From Procambarus clarkii (taxonomy: Eukaryota; Arthropoda; Malacostraca; Decapoda; Cambaridae), in NCBI RefSeq assembly GCF_040958095.1, contig NC_091216.1, positions 3,479,649 to 3,543,648 on the forward strand: 64,000 nt of DNA. The letters are read 5' to 3'. Every line of letters starts with the position of its first letter. Position 1 is the stretch's first letter. Shown one piece after another: positions 51,681 through 61,745 of this stretch. Under the pieces are notes generated by a model, which saw nothing but the letters and a program-made list of their open reading frames with translations, searched no databases and had not been told where the DNA came from. The position numbers and the translations under genes are program-made.

Positions 51681-53727
51681 CCGCAAAATAACAATTCACT
51701 TAGGGTATATTACACTAACAGTAGAAGTCTAAGAAATAAAATTAACGAATTAAATGCTCTTGTCTGCACAGAAAAAATAGATATTATTGCACTTACCGAA
51801 ACGTGGATGAATGTAGAAAATAGAGAACTATTAGCTGAATATCAAATATATGGATTTAAACTATTTCACACAGATAGATATATTAGACGAGGAGGTGGAG
51901 TAGCCATATATGTTAGGGACAATTTGAAATGTAGTCTCAAAGAGGGAATCAAAACAGAGCCACACACAGAAACTATTTGGATTGAATTAAACGAAAAAGC
52001 TAATAATATTATAATAGGAGTAATATATAGGCCACCAAATTTAGACAGATTGGAAGCAAAGCATCTATGGGATGAAATATCTAGAGCATCTAGATCTAAC
52101 AGTATTTATGTCATGGGTGACTTTAATTTTAGCGGAATAAACTGGTTGAACAAAACAGGGAATAGTGAAGCAGAAGATTTTCTAGAATTAATTGACGATT
52201 GCTTTCTTACGCAACACATTAAGGAACCAACACGGGAAAATAATATTTTAGATTTAGTGTTAACTAACAGGGAAACGCAAATTAATGACATCGAAATAGG
52301 GAGTGAGCTAGGGAGCAGTGATCACAAAGAAATCAGATTTAGCATAGAATGGAATAGACCAGTAGGAGAAAATTCTGTTAATGTGCCAGATTTTCGAAAA
52401 GCTGATTTTAATAGCCTAAGAAATTTTTTGGGTCAAATTGATTGGAAAGGCTTGGGTATGGGGTGTGGGCCGGTCTTGGAGCGAGACATGAACCCAGCGA
52501 TAGGTGACTTAAATGGGGATTTCGATGTGGATTCAATATATAACTTATTTAAGAATATTCTAAACAAAGCACAGGAACGTAGTATACCATACAAATTGAA
52601 TAGATCGTATACTAATGACCCAAAGTGGATAACAAAGAATTTGAAGAACCTTATAGGTAAAAAGAGAGCTTGGTACAAAAGGATTAAAGATGGGGAGGTC
52701 ACTTTAGAACAGGAATTCGTACAACTGGTTAGAAATGTTAAAAAAGAGATAAGGAAAGCAAAAAGAAACTATGAAGTTCGCACAGCAGGGCAAGCAAAGA
52801 CAAATCCTAAAGGGTTTTTTCAGTTATATCGTACTAAGACTAGGGAAAGGATAGGTCCATTAAAAACTGAGACAGGTCAAATAACAGATAGTGATGAAGA
52901 GATGAGTAGTATTTTTAATAAATATTTTGTATCTGTATTTACTAAAGAGGAACTTAACAATATGCCTTCAGCCGAACAAGTCTATGTGGGTGGGGACGAG
53001 GACAGGTTGACGAGTTTAGCAGTTACCAGGGAGGATGTTCTTAAACAAATAGTAAAACTCAAACCAAACAAATCCCCAGGGCCGGATGAAGTGTTTGCTA
53101 GGGTGCTTAAAGAATGCAAAGAGGAGCTTTGTGACCCACTGTCAACCATATTTAATAAATCAATAGAGTCAGGCAGAGTGCCAGAGTTTTGGAAAGTTGC
53201 TAATGTGATACCAGTTTTTAAGAAAGGAGATAGATCACTTGCGTCTAACTATCGACCAATTAGCCTAACGTCTATTGTGGGAAAGTTACTCGAATCTATA
53301 ATAGCAAATAAAATTCGTCTTCATCTTGAAAAACATAAATTAATAATTGAGTCGCAACATGGTTTTATAAATGGCCGTTCATGTTTAACAAATTTGTTAT
53401 CTTTTTATTCTAGCATTATTGAGGCAGTTGATAGTGGTAAGGATTGCGATGTTGTATACCTTGACTTTAGCAAAGCTTTTGATACAGTGCCACATGAAAG
53501 ACTGATTAAAGAAATAGAGTCTCATGGTATTGGGGGTGCTATATTAAGCTGGATTAGGGCATGGCTATACCAAAGGAAACAGAGAGTTAGTATAAATGGA
53601 ATCAAGTCAGAGTGGGAAAATGTTGTAAGTGGAGTGCCTCAAGGCTCTGTCCTGGGACCTCTGTTGTTTATAATATATATAAATGATTTAGATTCAGGTT
53701 TGAGTAGCAACATTTGCAAATTTGCCG
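51681..53727 (+). pseudogene. CR1-E ORF2 of copy B1, endonuclease to RT motif C, cut at the FADD box
   Basis: The frame is open from NNNSLRVYYTNSR through the endonuclease blocks (ALTETW, VIYRPP, GDFNF, SSDHKEIRF), the linker, and RT motifs A (VVYLDFSKAFD) and B (SGVPQGSVLGPLL). It ends ICKFA followed by GQVKSQ and a stop. The last residues come from the 5' UTR of the copy inserted at 53728, so the catalytic Asp pair of FADD is removed from this fragment and appears after the insert at 57676. Confidence 0.9.
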
Positions 53728-53797
53728 GTCAGGTGAAGTCACAGTGAGAGGTTGTGTTAACCGGAGCTCCTGAGTGTTGTTATATTATCATAGCAAT

Positions 53798-54649
53798 ATG
53801 GAAGTTGTAGTGAAGGACCTGGTGACTCTAGTGGGAGCCCTGAGGACAGAGTTGGACTCTCTGCGGGAGGAGGTGCGTCAGCTTAAAAAACAACGAGAAG
53901 TAACGAAGGAGGAGACCAGCAGTAAAGGGACCTCGTCTTGGAGAGTTGCGAAAGACAGGGGCCTTAAGAAGACTTTGATAAAGCCGCCTTCAAACGCCAT
54001 AGCAACTTCAAATTCATTTGACGTTTTGGAGGACGAGTGCTGTGGAGAGACTGTGGATCGCGTAAAAGGGAAAGCAACGAAGAGAAAGGAAGCGCAGGCC
54101 CCTCAGAAAGTAAAGGAAGTACCTAAGCAAACATTAGTTGTGGGAGATTCCCAGATAAGGTATTTGGATAGAACGTTTTGTGCTAGAGATAGGGGGAACA
54201 GGTTAAGGGTTTGCTATCCCGGAGCTGGCATTGGTGATATTATAAACAACATGAATGATATTATGGCTGGTAATGGGAACAATCCCATTATTTGCATTAG
54301 CGTGGGAGGAAATGATGTTGGTCGAGTCAGGAGTGAGGAACTGATTCAGAGGTATAAAACAGCCATAGAGTTAGTTAGGAGCAAGGGAGGAATCCCGATC
54401 ATATGTGGCATTCTTCCAAGAAAGGGAGTGGGAAATGAATGGATATCGAGGGCACTTGGTGTCAATTGCCGGCTGGAAAGATATTGCAAATCAAATGCAA
54501 TATCTTTCATAGACAACTGGGAACACTTCTATGGAAGAAATGAAATGTATGCTCGTGATGGGGTGCATCTATCGAGAGCTGGGGTTGTTGCTGTTGCGAA
54601 CTCGCTAGAAGAAGTGGTTAGAGGTGTTTGTTTGGGTTTAAACTGTTAG
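53798..54649 (+). CDS. CR1-E ORF1 of copy B2b, intact (283 aa)
   Basis: ATG 53798 is the first ATG of the frame; the frame is open to 53774 without one. N-terminal coiled coil, linker DRVKGKATKRKEAQAPQ, then the SGNH esterase with GDSQ, YPGAG, SVGGND and RDGVHLS. It ends NC and TAG at 54647-54649; the ORF2 ATG is at 54661. It differs from copy A3 at only a few positions (KDL, EEVRQL, DRVKGK). Confidence 0.93.
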   Translation: MEVVVKDLVTLVGALRTELDSLREEVRQLKKQREVTKEETSSKGTSSWRVAKDRGLKKTLIKPPSNAIATSNSFDVLEDECCGETVDRVKGKATKRKEAQAPQKVKEVPKQTLVVGDSQIRYLDRTFCARDRGNRLRVCYPGAGIGDIINNMNDIMAGNGNNPIICISVGGNDVGRVRSEELIQRYKTAIELVRSKGGIPIICGILPRKGVGNEWISRALGVNCRLERYCKSNAISFIDNWEHFYGRNEMYARDGVHLSRAGVVAVANSLEEVVRGVCLGLNC

Positions 54650-54660
54650 TAGATAGAGGT

Positions 54661-57597
54661 ATGGGAATTGATTTGGAGGAAGGAGGTAATAAAAGTATGT
54701 GTTTGTGGGAGAAAGGAATTGGCAAAACGATCAGGGAAAGAGAAGGTCCGCAAAATAACAATTCACTTAGGGTATATTACACTAACAGTAGAAGTCTAAG
54801 AAATAAAATTAACGAATTAAATGCTCTTGTCTGCACAGAAAAAATAGATATTATTGCACTTACCGAAACGTGGATGAATGTAGAAAATAGAGAACTATTA
54901 GCTGAATATCAAATATATGGATTTAAACTATTTCACACAGATAGATATATTAGACGAGGAGGTGGAGTAGCCATATATGTTAGGGACAATTTGAAATGTA
55001 GTCTCAAAGAGGGAATCAAAACAGAGCCACACACAGAAACTATTTGGATTGAATTAAACGAAAAAGCTAATAATATTATAATAGGAGTAATATATAGGCC
55101 ACCAAATTTAGACAGAATGGAAGCAAAGCATCTATGGGATGAAATATCTAGAGCATCTAGATCTAACAGTATTTATGTCATGGGTGACTTTAATTTTAGC
55201 GGAATAAACTGGTTGAACAAAACAGGGAATAGTGAAGCAGAAGATTTTCTAGAATTAATTGACGATTGCTTTCTTACGCAACACATTAAGGAACCAACAC
55301 GGGAAAATAATATTTTAGATTTAGTGTTAACTAACAGGGAAACGCAAATTAATGACATCGAAATAGGGAGTGAGCTAGGGAGCAGTGATCACAAAGAAAT
55401 CAGATTTAGCATAGAATGGAATAGACCAGTAGGAGAAAATTCTGTTAAAGTGCCAGATTTTCGAAAAGCTGATTTTAATAGCCTAAGAAATTTTTTGGGT
55501 CAAATTGATTGGAAAGGCTTGGGTATGGGGTGTGGGCCGGTCTTGGAGCGAGACATGAACCCAGCGATAGGTGACTTAAATGGGGATTTCGATGTGGATT
55601 CAATATATAACTTATTTAAGAATATTCTAAACAAAGCACAGGAACGTAGTATACCATACAAATTGAATAGATCGTATACTAATGACCCAAAGTGGATAAC
55701 AAAGAATTTGAAGAACCTTATAGGTAAAAAGAGAGCTTGGTACAAAAGGATTAAAAATGGGGAGGTCACTTTAGAACAGGAATTCGTACAACTGGTTAGA
55801 AATGTTAAAAAAGAGATAAGGAAAGCAAAAAGAAACTATGAAGTTCGCATAGCAGGGCAAGCAAAGACAAATCCTAAAGGGTTTTTTCAGTTATATCGTA
55901 CTAAGACTAGGGAAAGGATAGGTCCATTAAAAACTGAGACAGGTCAAATAACAGATAGTGATGAAGAGATGAGTAGTATTTTTAATAAATATTTTGTATC
56001 TGTATTTACTAAAGAGGAACTTAACAATATGCCTTCAGCCGAACAAGTCTATGTGGGTGGGGACGAGGACAGGTTGACGAGTTTAGCAGTTACCAGGGAG
56101 GATGTTCTTAAACAAATAGTAAAACTCAAACCAAACAAATCCCCAGGGCCGGATGAAGTGTTTGCCAGGGTGCTTAAAGAATGCAAAGAGGAGCTTTGTG
56201 ACCCACTGTCAACCATATTTAATAAATCAATAGAGTCAGGCAGAGTGCCAGAGTTTTGGAAAGTTGCTAATGTGATACCAGTTTTTAAGAAAGGAGATAG
56301 ATCACTTGCGTCTAACTATCGACCAATTAGCCTAACGTCTATTGTGGGAAAGTTACTCGAATCTATAATAGCAAATAAAATTCGTCTTCATCTTGAAAAA
56401 CATAAATTAATAATTGAGTCGCAACATGGTTTTATAAATGGCCGTTCATGTTTAACAAATTTGTTATCTTTTTATTCTAGCATTGTTGAGGCAGTTGATA
56501 GTGGTAAGGATTGCGATGTTGTATACCTTGACTTTAGCAAAGCTTTTGATACAGTGCCACATGAAAGACTGATTAAAAAAATAGAGTCTCATGGTATTGG
56601 GGGTGCTATATTAAGCTGGATTAGGGCATGGCTATACCAAAGGAAACAGAGAGTTAGTATAAATGGAATCAAGTCAGAGTGGGAAAATGTTGTAAGTGGA
56701 GTGCCTCAAGGCTCTGTCCTGGGACCTCTGTTGTTTATAATATATATAAATGATTTAGATTCAGGTTTGAGTAGCAACATTTGCAAATTTGCCGATGATA
56801 CGAAAATCGGTAGGGAAATTAATTCGGAGGAGGACTCACTATCACTTCAAGTTGATCTAGATAGGGTTTTGAAATGGTCAAAGGATTGGCAGATGCAGTT
56901 TAATGCTGATAAATGTAAAGTTCTGAGGTTAGGTAATGATGATAGAGTTACAAGATACGAGCTAGATGGTGTTGTGATTGCGAAGTCGGATTGCGAAAGG
57001 GATCTGGGAGTTATGATTAGTAAGAATTTAAAACAAAAGGATCAATGCATAAATGTTCGTAATAAGGCAAATCGGACACTTGGATTTATTAATCGCAGCG
57101 TTAGTAACAAGACACCTGGTGTGGTTCTCAAGCTATATCTTGCTCTAGTTAGGCCCCATTTAGATTATGCAGTTCAGTTTTGGTCGCCATATTATAGAAT
57201 GGATATAAATTCACTTGAACGTGTCCAGCGTAGGATGACTAAGTTAATTCCCCAAATTAGAAATCTTTCATATGAAGAAAGATTAACAAAGCTTAAGTTG
57301 CATTCACTGGAAAGGCGAAGAGTTAGGGGTGACATGATAGAGGTTTACAAGTGGATGAATGGACATAACCGGGGGGATATTAATAGGGTATTAAAAGTAT
57401 CAACACAGGACAGAACACGAAACAATGGATATAAATTGGATAAGTTTAGATTTAGGAAAGACTTGGGTAAATACTGGTTCAGTAACAGGGTTGTTGATTT
57501 GTGGAACCAATTGCCGCGTAACATTGTGGAGGTGGGGTCCCTCGATTGTTTCAAGCACGGGTTGGACAAGTATATGAGTGGGATTGGGTGGTTATAG
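54661..57597 (+). CDS. CR1-E ORF2 of copy B2b: endonuclease and RT, intact (978 aa)
   Basis: The start ATG 54661 lies 11 nt beyond the ORF1 stop, and the frame itself overlaps ORF1 upstream of this ATG. Endonuclease: NSRSL, ALTETW, VIYRPPN, VMGDFNFSG and SSDHKEI; RT: KSPGPDE, LDFSKAFD, SGVPQGS and FADD; C-terminal region to GIGWL. I noticed one residue difference from the A3 protein (D for E in KHLWDEISR); others may exist. With A3 this is the best candidate in the window for an active transposon protein. Confidence 0.95.
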   Translation: MGIDLEEGGNKSMCLWEKGIGKTIREREGPQNNNSLRVYYTNSRSLRNKINELNALVCTEKIDIIALTETWMNVENRELLAEYQIYGFKLFHTDRYIRRGGGVAIYVRDNLKCSLKEGIKTEPHTETIWIELNEKANNIIIGVIYRPPNLDRMEAKHLWDEISRASRSNSIYVMGDFNFSGINWLNKTGNSEAEDFLELIDDCFLTQHIKEPTRENNILDLVLTNRETQINDIEIGSELGSSDHKEIRFSIEWNRPVGENSVKVPDFRKADFNSLRNFLGQIDWKGLGMGCGPVLERDMNPAIGDLNGDFDVDSIYNLFKNILNKAQERSIPYKLNRSYTNDPKWITKNLKNLIGKKRAWYKRIKNGEVTLEQEFVQLVRNVKKEIRKAKRNYEVRIAGQAKTNPKGFFQLYRTKTRERIGPLKTETGQITDSDEEMSSIFNKYFVSVFTKEELNNMPSAEQVYVGGDEDRLTSLAVTREDVLKQIVKLKPNKSPGPDEVFARVLKECKEELCDPLSTIFNKSIESGRVPEFWKVANVIPVFKKGDRSLASNYRPISLTSIVGKLLESIIANKIRLHLEKHKLIIESQHGFINGRSCLTNLLSFYSSIVEAVDSGKDCDVVYLDFSKAFDTVPHERLIKKIESHGIGGAILSWIRAWLYQRKQRVSINGIKSEWENVVSGVPQGSVLGPLLFIIYINDLDSGLSSNICKFADDTKIGREINSEEDSLSLQVDLDRVLKWSKDWQMQFNADKCKVLRLGNDDRVTRYELDGVVIAKSDCERDLGVMISKNLKQKDQCINVRNKANRTLGFINRSVSNKTPGVVLKLYLALVRPHLDYAVQFWSPYYRMDINSLERVQRRMTKLIPQIRNLSYEERLTKLKLHSLERRRVRGDMIEVYKWMNGHNRGDINRVLKVSTQDRTRNNGYKLDKFRFRKDLGKYWFSNRVVDLWNQLPRNIVEVGSLDCFKHGLDKYMSGIGWL

Positions 57598-57675
57598 AAT
57601 AGGAGCTGCCTCGTATGGGCCAATAGGCCTTCTGCAGTTACCTTTGTTCTTATGTTCTTATGTTCTTATGTTCTT

Positions 57676-58478
57676 ATGATACGAAAATCGGTAGGGAAAT
57701 TAATTCGGAGGAGGACTCACTATCACTTCAAGTTGATCTAGATAGGGTTTTGAAATGGTCAAAGGATTGGCAGATGCAGTTTAATGCTGATAAATGTAAA
57801 GTTCTGAGGTTAGGTAATGATGATAGAGTTACAAGATACGAGCTAGATGGTGTTGTGATTGCGAAGTCGGATTGCGAAAGGGATCTGGGAGTTATGATTA
57901 GTAAGAATTTAAAACAAAAGGATCAATGCATAAATGTTCGTAATAAGGCAAATCGGACACTTGGATTTATTAATCGCAGCGTTAGTAACAAGACACCTGG
58001 TGTGGTTCTCAAGCTATATCTTGCTCTAGTTAGGCCCCATTTAGATTATGCAGTTCAGTTTTGGTCGCCATATTATAGAATGGATATAAATTCACTTGAA
58101 CGTGTCCAGCGTAGGATGACTAAGTTAATTCCCCAAATTAGAAATCTTTCATATGAAGAAAGATTAACAAAGCTTAAGTTGCATTCACTGGAAAGGCGAA
58201 GAGTTAGGGGTGACATGATAGAGGTTTACAAGTGGATGAATGGACATAACCGGGGGGATATTAATAGGGTATTAAAAGTATCAACACAGGACAGAACACG
58301 AAACAATGGATATAAATTGGATAAGTTTAGATTTAGGAAAGACTTGGGTAAATACTGGTTCAGTAACAGGGTTGTTGATTTGTGGAACCAATTGCCGCGT
58401 AACATTGTGGAGGTGGTGTCCCTCGATTGTTTCAAGCACGGGTTGGACAAGTATATGAGTGGGATTGGGTGGTTATAG
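57676..58478 (+). pseudogene. CR1-E ORF2 C-terminal part of copy B1
   Basis: This resumes the RT frame of copy B1 at DDTKIGREINSEEDSL, right at the Asp pair of the catalytic box, and continues through NADKCKVLRLG, the ISKNLKQKDQ block and PHLDYAVQFWSP to GIGWL and a TAG. It then has its own 3' UTR and tail to 58549. The upstream part of this frame starts inside the tail of the inserted copy. Confidence 0.9.
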
Positions 58479-58549
58479 AATAGGAGCTGCCTCGTATGGG
58501 CCAATAGGCCTTCTGCAGTTACCTTTGTTCTTATGTTGTTCTTATGTTC

Positions 58550-60463
58550 TTAATTAGTCTTTCATGTGGCACTGTATCAAAAGCTTTGCTAAAGTCAAGG
58601 TACACAACATCACAATCCTTACCACTATCAACTGCCTCAACTATGCTGGAATAAAAAGTTAGCAAATTTGTTAAACATGAACGGCCATTTGTAAAACCAT
58701 GTTGCGACTCATTAATTTATGCTTTTCAAGATGGAGACGAATTGTATTTGCAATTATTGATTCAAGTAACTTTCCCACAATAGACGTTAGGCTAATTGGC
58801 CGATAATTTGACGCAAGTGATCTATCTCCTTTCTTAAAAATTGGTACCACATTAGCTACCTTCCATGACTCTGGCACTCTGCCTGACTCTATTGATTTAT
58901 TAAATATGGTAGACAGTGGCTCGGAAAGCTCCTCTTTGCATTCTTTAAGCACCCTGGCAAACACTTCATCCGGCCCTGGGGATTTGTTTGGTTTTAGTTT
59001 TTCTAATTGTTTAATTACATCCTCCCTGGTAACTGCTAAACTAGTCAACCTGTCCTCATCCCCACCCACATAGACTTGTTCGGCTGAAGGCATATTGTTA
59101 AGTTCTTCTTAAGTAAATACAGATATAAAATATTTGTTAAAAATACTACTCATCTCCTTGTCATTATCCGTTATTTGACCTGTCTCATATTTTAATGGAC
59201 CTATCCTTTCCCTAGTCTTAGTTCTATATAACTGAAAAAAAAACTTTAGGATTTGACTTTGCTTGCTCTGCTATGCGAACTTCATAGTTTCTTTTTGCTT
59301 TCCTAATCTCTTTTTTAACATTTCTAACCAGTTGTATGAATTCCTGTTCTAATCTGACTTCCCCATTCTTAATCCTTTTGTACCAAGCTCTCTTTTTACC
59401 TATAAGGTTCTTTAAATTATTTGTTATCCACTTTGGGTCATTAGTATTCGATCTATTCAATTTGTATGGTATACTACGTTCCTGTGCTTTGTTTAGAATA
59501 TTCTTAAATAAGTTATATATTAAATCCACATCGAAATCCCCTTTTACGTCACCTGTCGCTGGGTTCATGTCTCGCTCTAAGACCGGCCCACACCCCATAC
59601 CCAAGACTTTCCAATCTATTTGACCCAAAAAAATTTATTAGGCTATTAAAATCAGCTTTTCGAAAATCTGGCACTTTAACAGAATTTTCTCCTACAGGTC
59701 TATTCCATTCTATGCTAAATCTGATTACTTTGTGATCACTGTTCCCTAGCTCACTCCCTATTTCGATGTCATTAATTTGTGTTTCCCTGTTACTTAACAC
59801 TAAATCTAAAATATTATTTTCCCGCGTTGGTTCCTTAATGTGTTGCGTAAGAAAGCAATCGTCAATTAATTCTAGAAAATCTTCTGCTTCACTATTCCCT
59901 GTTTTGTTCAACCAGTTTATTCCACTAAAATTAAAGTCACCCATGACATAAATACTGTTAGATCTAGATGCTTTAGATATTTCATCCCATAGATGCTTTG
60001 CTTCCATTCTGTCTAAATTTGGTGGCCTATATATAACTCCTATCATAATATTATTTGCTTTTTCGTTTAATTCTATCCAAATAGTTTCTGTGTGTGGCTC
60101 AGTTTTGATTCCCTCTTTGAGACTACATTTCAAATTGTCCCTAACATATATGGCTACTCCCCCTCCTCGTCTAATATATCTATCTGTGTGAAATAGTTTA
60201 AATCCATTTATTTGATATTCAGCTAATAGTTCTCTATTTTCTACATTCATCCACGTTTCGGTAAGTGCAATAATATCTATTTTTTCTGTGCAGACAAGAG
60301 CATTTAATTCGTTAATTTTATTTCTTAGACTTCTACTGTTAGTGTAATATACCCTAAGTGAATTGTTATTTTGAGGCCCTTCTCTTTCCCCGATCATTTT
60401 GCCAATTCCTTTCTCCCACAAACACATACTTTTATTATCTCCTTCCTCCAAATCAATTCCCAT
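58550..60463 (-). pseudogene. CR1-E ORF2 5' part of copy B0: endonuclease, linker, first part of RT
   Basis: From ATG 60463: MGIDLEEGDNKSMC, the endonuclease blocks YYTNSRSL, ALTETW, VIYRPP, GDFNF and GNSDHKVIRF, then a frame change near 59640 and the linker QIDWKVLGMG to KSNPKVFF. A homopolymer frameshift lies near 59250. A TAA replaces the Lys codon of FTKEELNN near 59110, and a 4-base deletion near 58715 disrupts the HKLINESQHG block. The reading ends at HERLI at the insertion point of B1. Confidence 0.87.
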
Positions 60464-60474
60464 ACCTCTATCTA

Positions 60475-61277
60475 CTAACAGTTTAAACCCAAACAAACAC
60501 CTCTAACCACTTCTTCCAACGAGTTCGCAACAGCAACAACCCCAGCTCTCGATAGATGCACCCCATCACGAGCATACATTTCATTTCTTCCATAGAAGTG
60601 TTCCCAGTTGTCTATGAAAGATATTGCATTTGATTTGCAATATTTTTCCAGCCGGCAATTGACACCAAGTGCCCTCGACATCAATTCATTTCCCACTCCC
60701 TTTCTTGGAAGAATGCCACATATGATCGGGATTCCTCCCTTGCTCCTAACTAATTCAATGGCTGTCCTAAATCAGTGTACGGAGCGAGAGGGGACGGAGC
60801 GAGAGAGTCAGACGTAGGAGGCGAGGAAGAAAGCGAAGCCTTTTTACCCGCAGGGGAGGAGGAAGGAGAGGAGCCAGGCTTACGCTTCTGACTCAAAGAG
60901 ACAGGTGTCCCAGCAACTACGTACTGGGCAAAGGATTCCAGCGTCTTCAATGCTCCTCGTTACTTTGTCTTTGCCACATTGTTGAACAACAGGTTCAACA
61001 CAGCACTCGTCCTCTAATACGTCAAATGCGTTAAAAGTCCTTAGGTGTAGGCTATTAGTTGTCGGTTTTGCCAAGGTCTTCTAAAGACCCCTGTCTTTCA
61101 CAACTTGCCAAGACGAGGTCTTCTTATTATTGGTCCCGTCAGTCCTTCATAATGAGGTCCCATCAACACTGGCCTCCTCCTTCGTTTCCTCCCGAAGTCT
61201 CAGCCGTCGTACCTCCTCCCGCAGGGAATCCATCTCTGCTCTCAGAGCTCCAACCAGACTCACCAAATCCTTCACTT
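60475..61277 (-). pseudogene. Chimeric CR1-E ORF1 of copy B0 with an I/Jockey ORF1 segment inside
   Basis: From the right: a coiled-coil remnant (LVSLVGALRAEMDSLREEV) and linker (TFNAFDVLEDECC) of CR1-E type, degraded by stops, to about 60955. Next is a segment (60954-60775) encoding TLESFAQYVVAGTPVSLSQ and the Ser-rich tail ending LGQPLN, with the I/Jockey stop codon; the same sequence is at 2520-2699. Last is CR1-E again from ELVRSKGG to the end, including RDGVHLS. The catalytic Ser and GGND blocks of the esterase are replaced. The junction near 60775 is the same as at 2685. Confidence 0.87.
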
Positions 61278-61745
61278 ATGCCACATATAAATGTATATAT
61301 GTTTTTTTCAGTAAACTTTTAAACCAACTGAGGAGTTTAAGTGAGCCTCTATTCTCTAGGGCTAGATATATTATATATTTATGAGACCATTAGTGACACC
61401 TTGCACTGCACGTGACATTGCATCCTTAGCCAAGATAATTAATGAAACCACTGACGTGTTGCTGGGACACGAGTATAAACACCCAGCTAGCGACCTCAGG
61501 ACAGATGCAAGAGAAAGTGTTCCAGTGTCAGGACAGGCAGGTTTAAGCGAGTTATAAGAAGCTTGAACCTTCCCACTCGCTAGGGGTGTAAAAGGCCAGC
61601 CCTTAGTTGACTGGGGGAGCCCTAGTGGCACCCGGTACTGAGGGGCTAGGAGCTGTGGGACGACCCCAACCACAAGTTGGAAGGGGGTGAACCCTGACAG
61701 TGGCGACCTGGTTGATACCTGGTTGATGGGGTTCTGGGAGTTCTT
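61278..61745. other. Spacer, possibly an LTR end, and 3' UTR of the next LINE
   Basis: From 61278 to about 61690 there is no coding content; it includes GAGTATAAACACC (TATA-like, 61471) and ends CCCTGACAGTGGCGACC, which resembles an LTR end followed by a tRNA primer site. This is only suggestive. From about 61700 the words ACCTGGTTGATACCTGGTTGAT are the 3' terminal repeats of the minus-strand LINE that follows. Confidence 0.4.

Larger units (their letters stand above)
53728..57675 (+). mobile_element. Full-length, apparently intact CR1-E copy B2b inside copy B1
   Basis: A 3.95-kb complete element in the same orientation as its host copy: 5' UTR from GTCAGGTGAAGTCAC, ORF1, ORF2, 3' UTR with GGGCCAATAGGCC, and a tail of about 3-4 TTCTTATG octamers. 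The host reads GCCG before it and ATGATACG after it, which join without loss or duplication. It splits the FADD codons of the host RT. The closest relative in the window is copy A3 (9855-13794). Confidence 0.93.
48996..58549 (+). mobile_element. Young CR1-E copy B1, inserted in B0 and itself hosting two copies
   Basis: The plus-strand element parts are 49014-50036, 51681-53727 and 57676-58549. Together they give the complete order 5' UTR, ORF1, endonuclease, RT, 3' UTR and tail. Its 5' end is preceded by a small foldback (48980-49011) and by T runs. It was inserted in B0 with a TTAAT duplication. A reverse-oriented 5'-truncated copy (50037-51680) and a same-orientation full copy (53728-57675) interrupt it. 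Confidence 0.9.
47908..61277 (-). mobile_element. Older CR1-E copy B0, split into two halves by a nest of younger copies
   Basis: The left half (47908-48995) carries the 3' tail, 3' UTR and the RT from motif B to the end. The right half (58550-61277) carries ORF1, endonuclease, linker and the first part of the RT to HERLI. They meet at the codons after motif A, with TTAAT at both 48991-48995 and 58550-58554. Diagnostic residues (INGF, EKLKPN, VEIAKSD) are shared by both halves and by copy A0, supporting one older element. It holds nonsense and frameshift changes. Confidence 0.88.
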
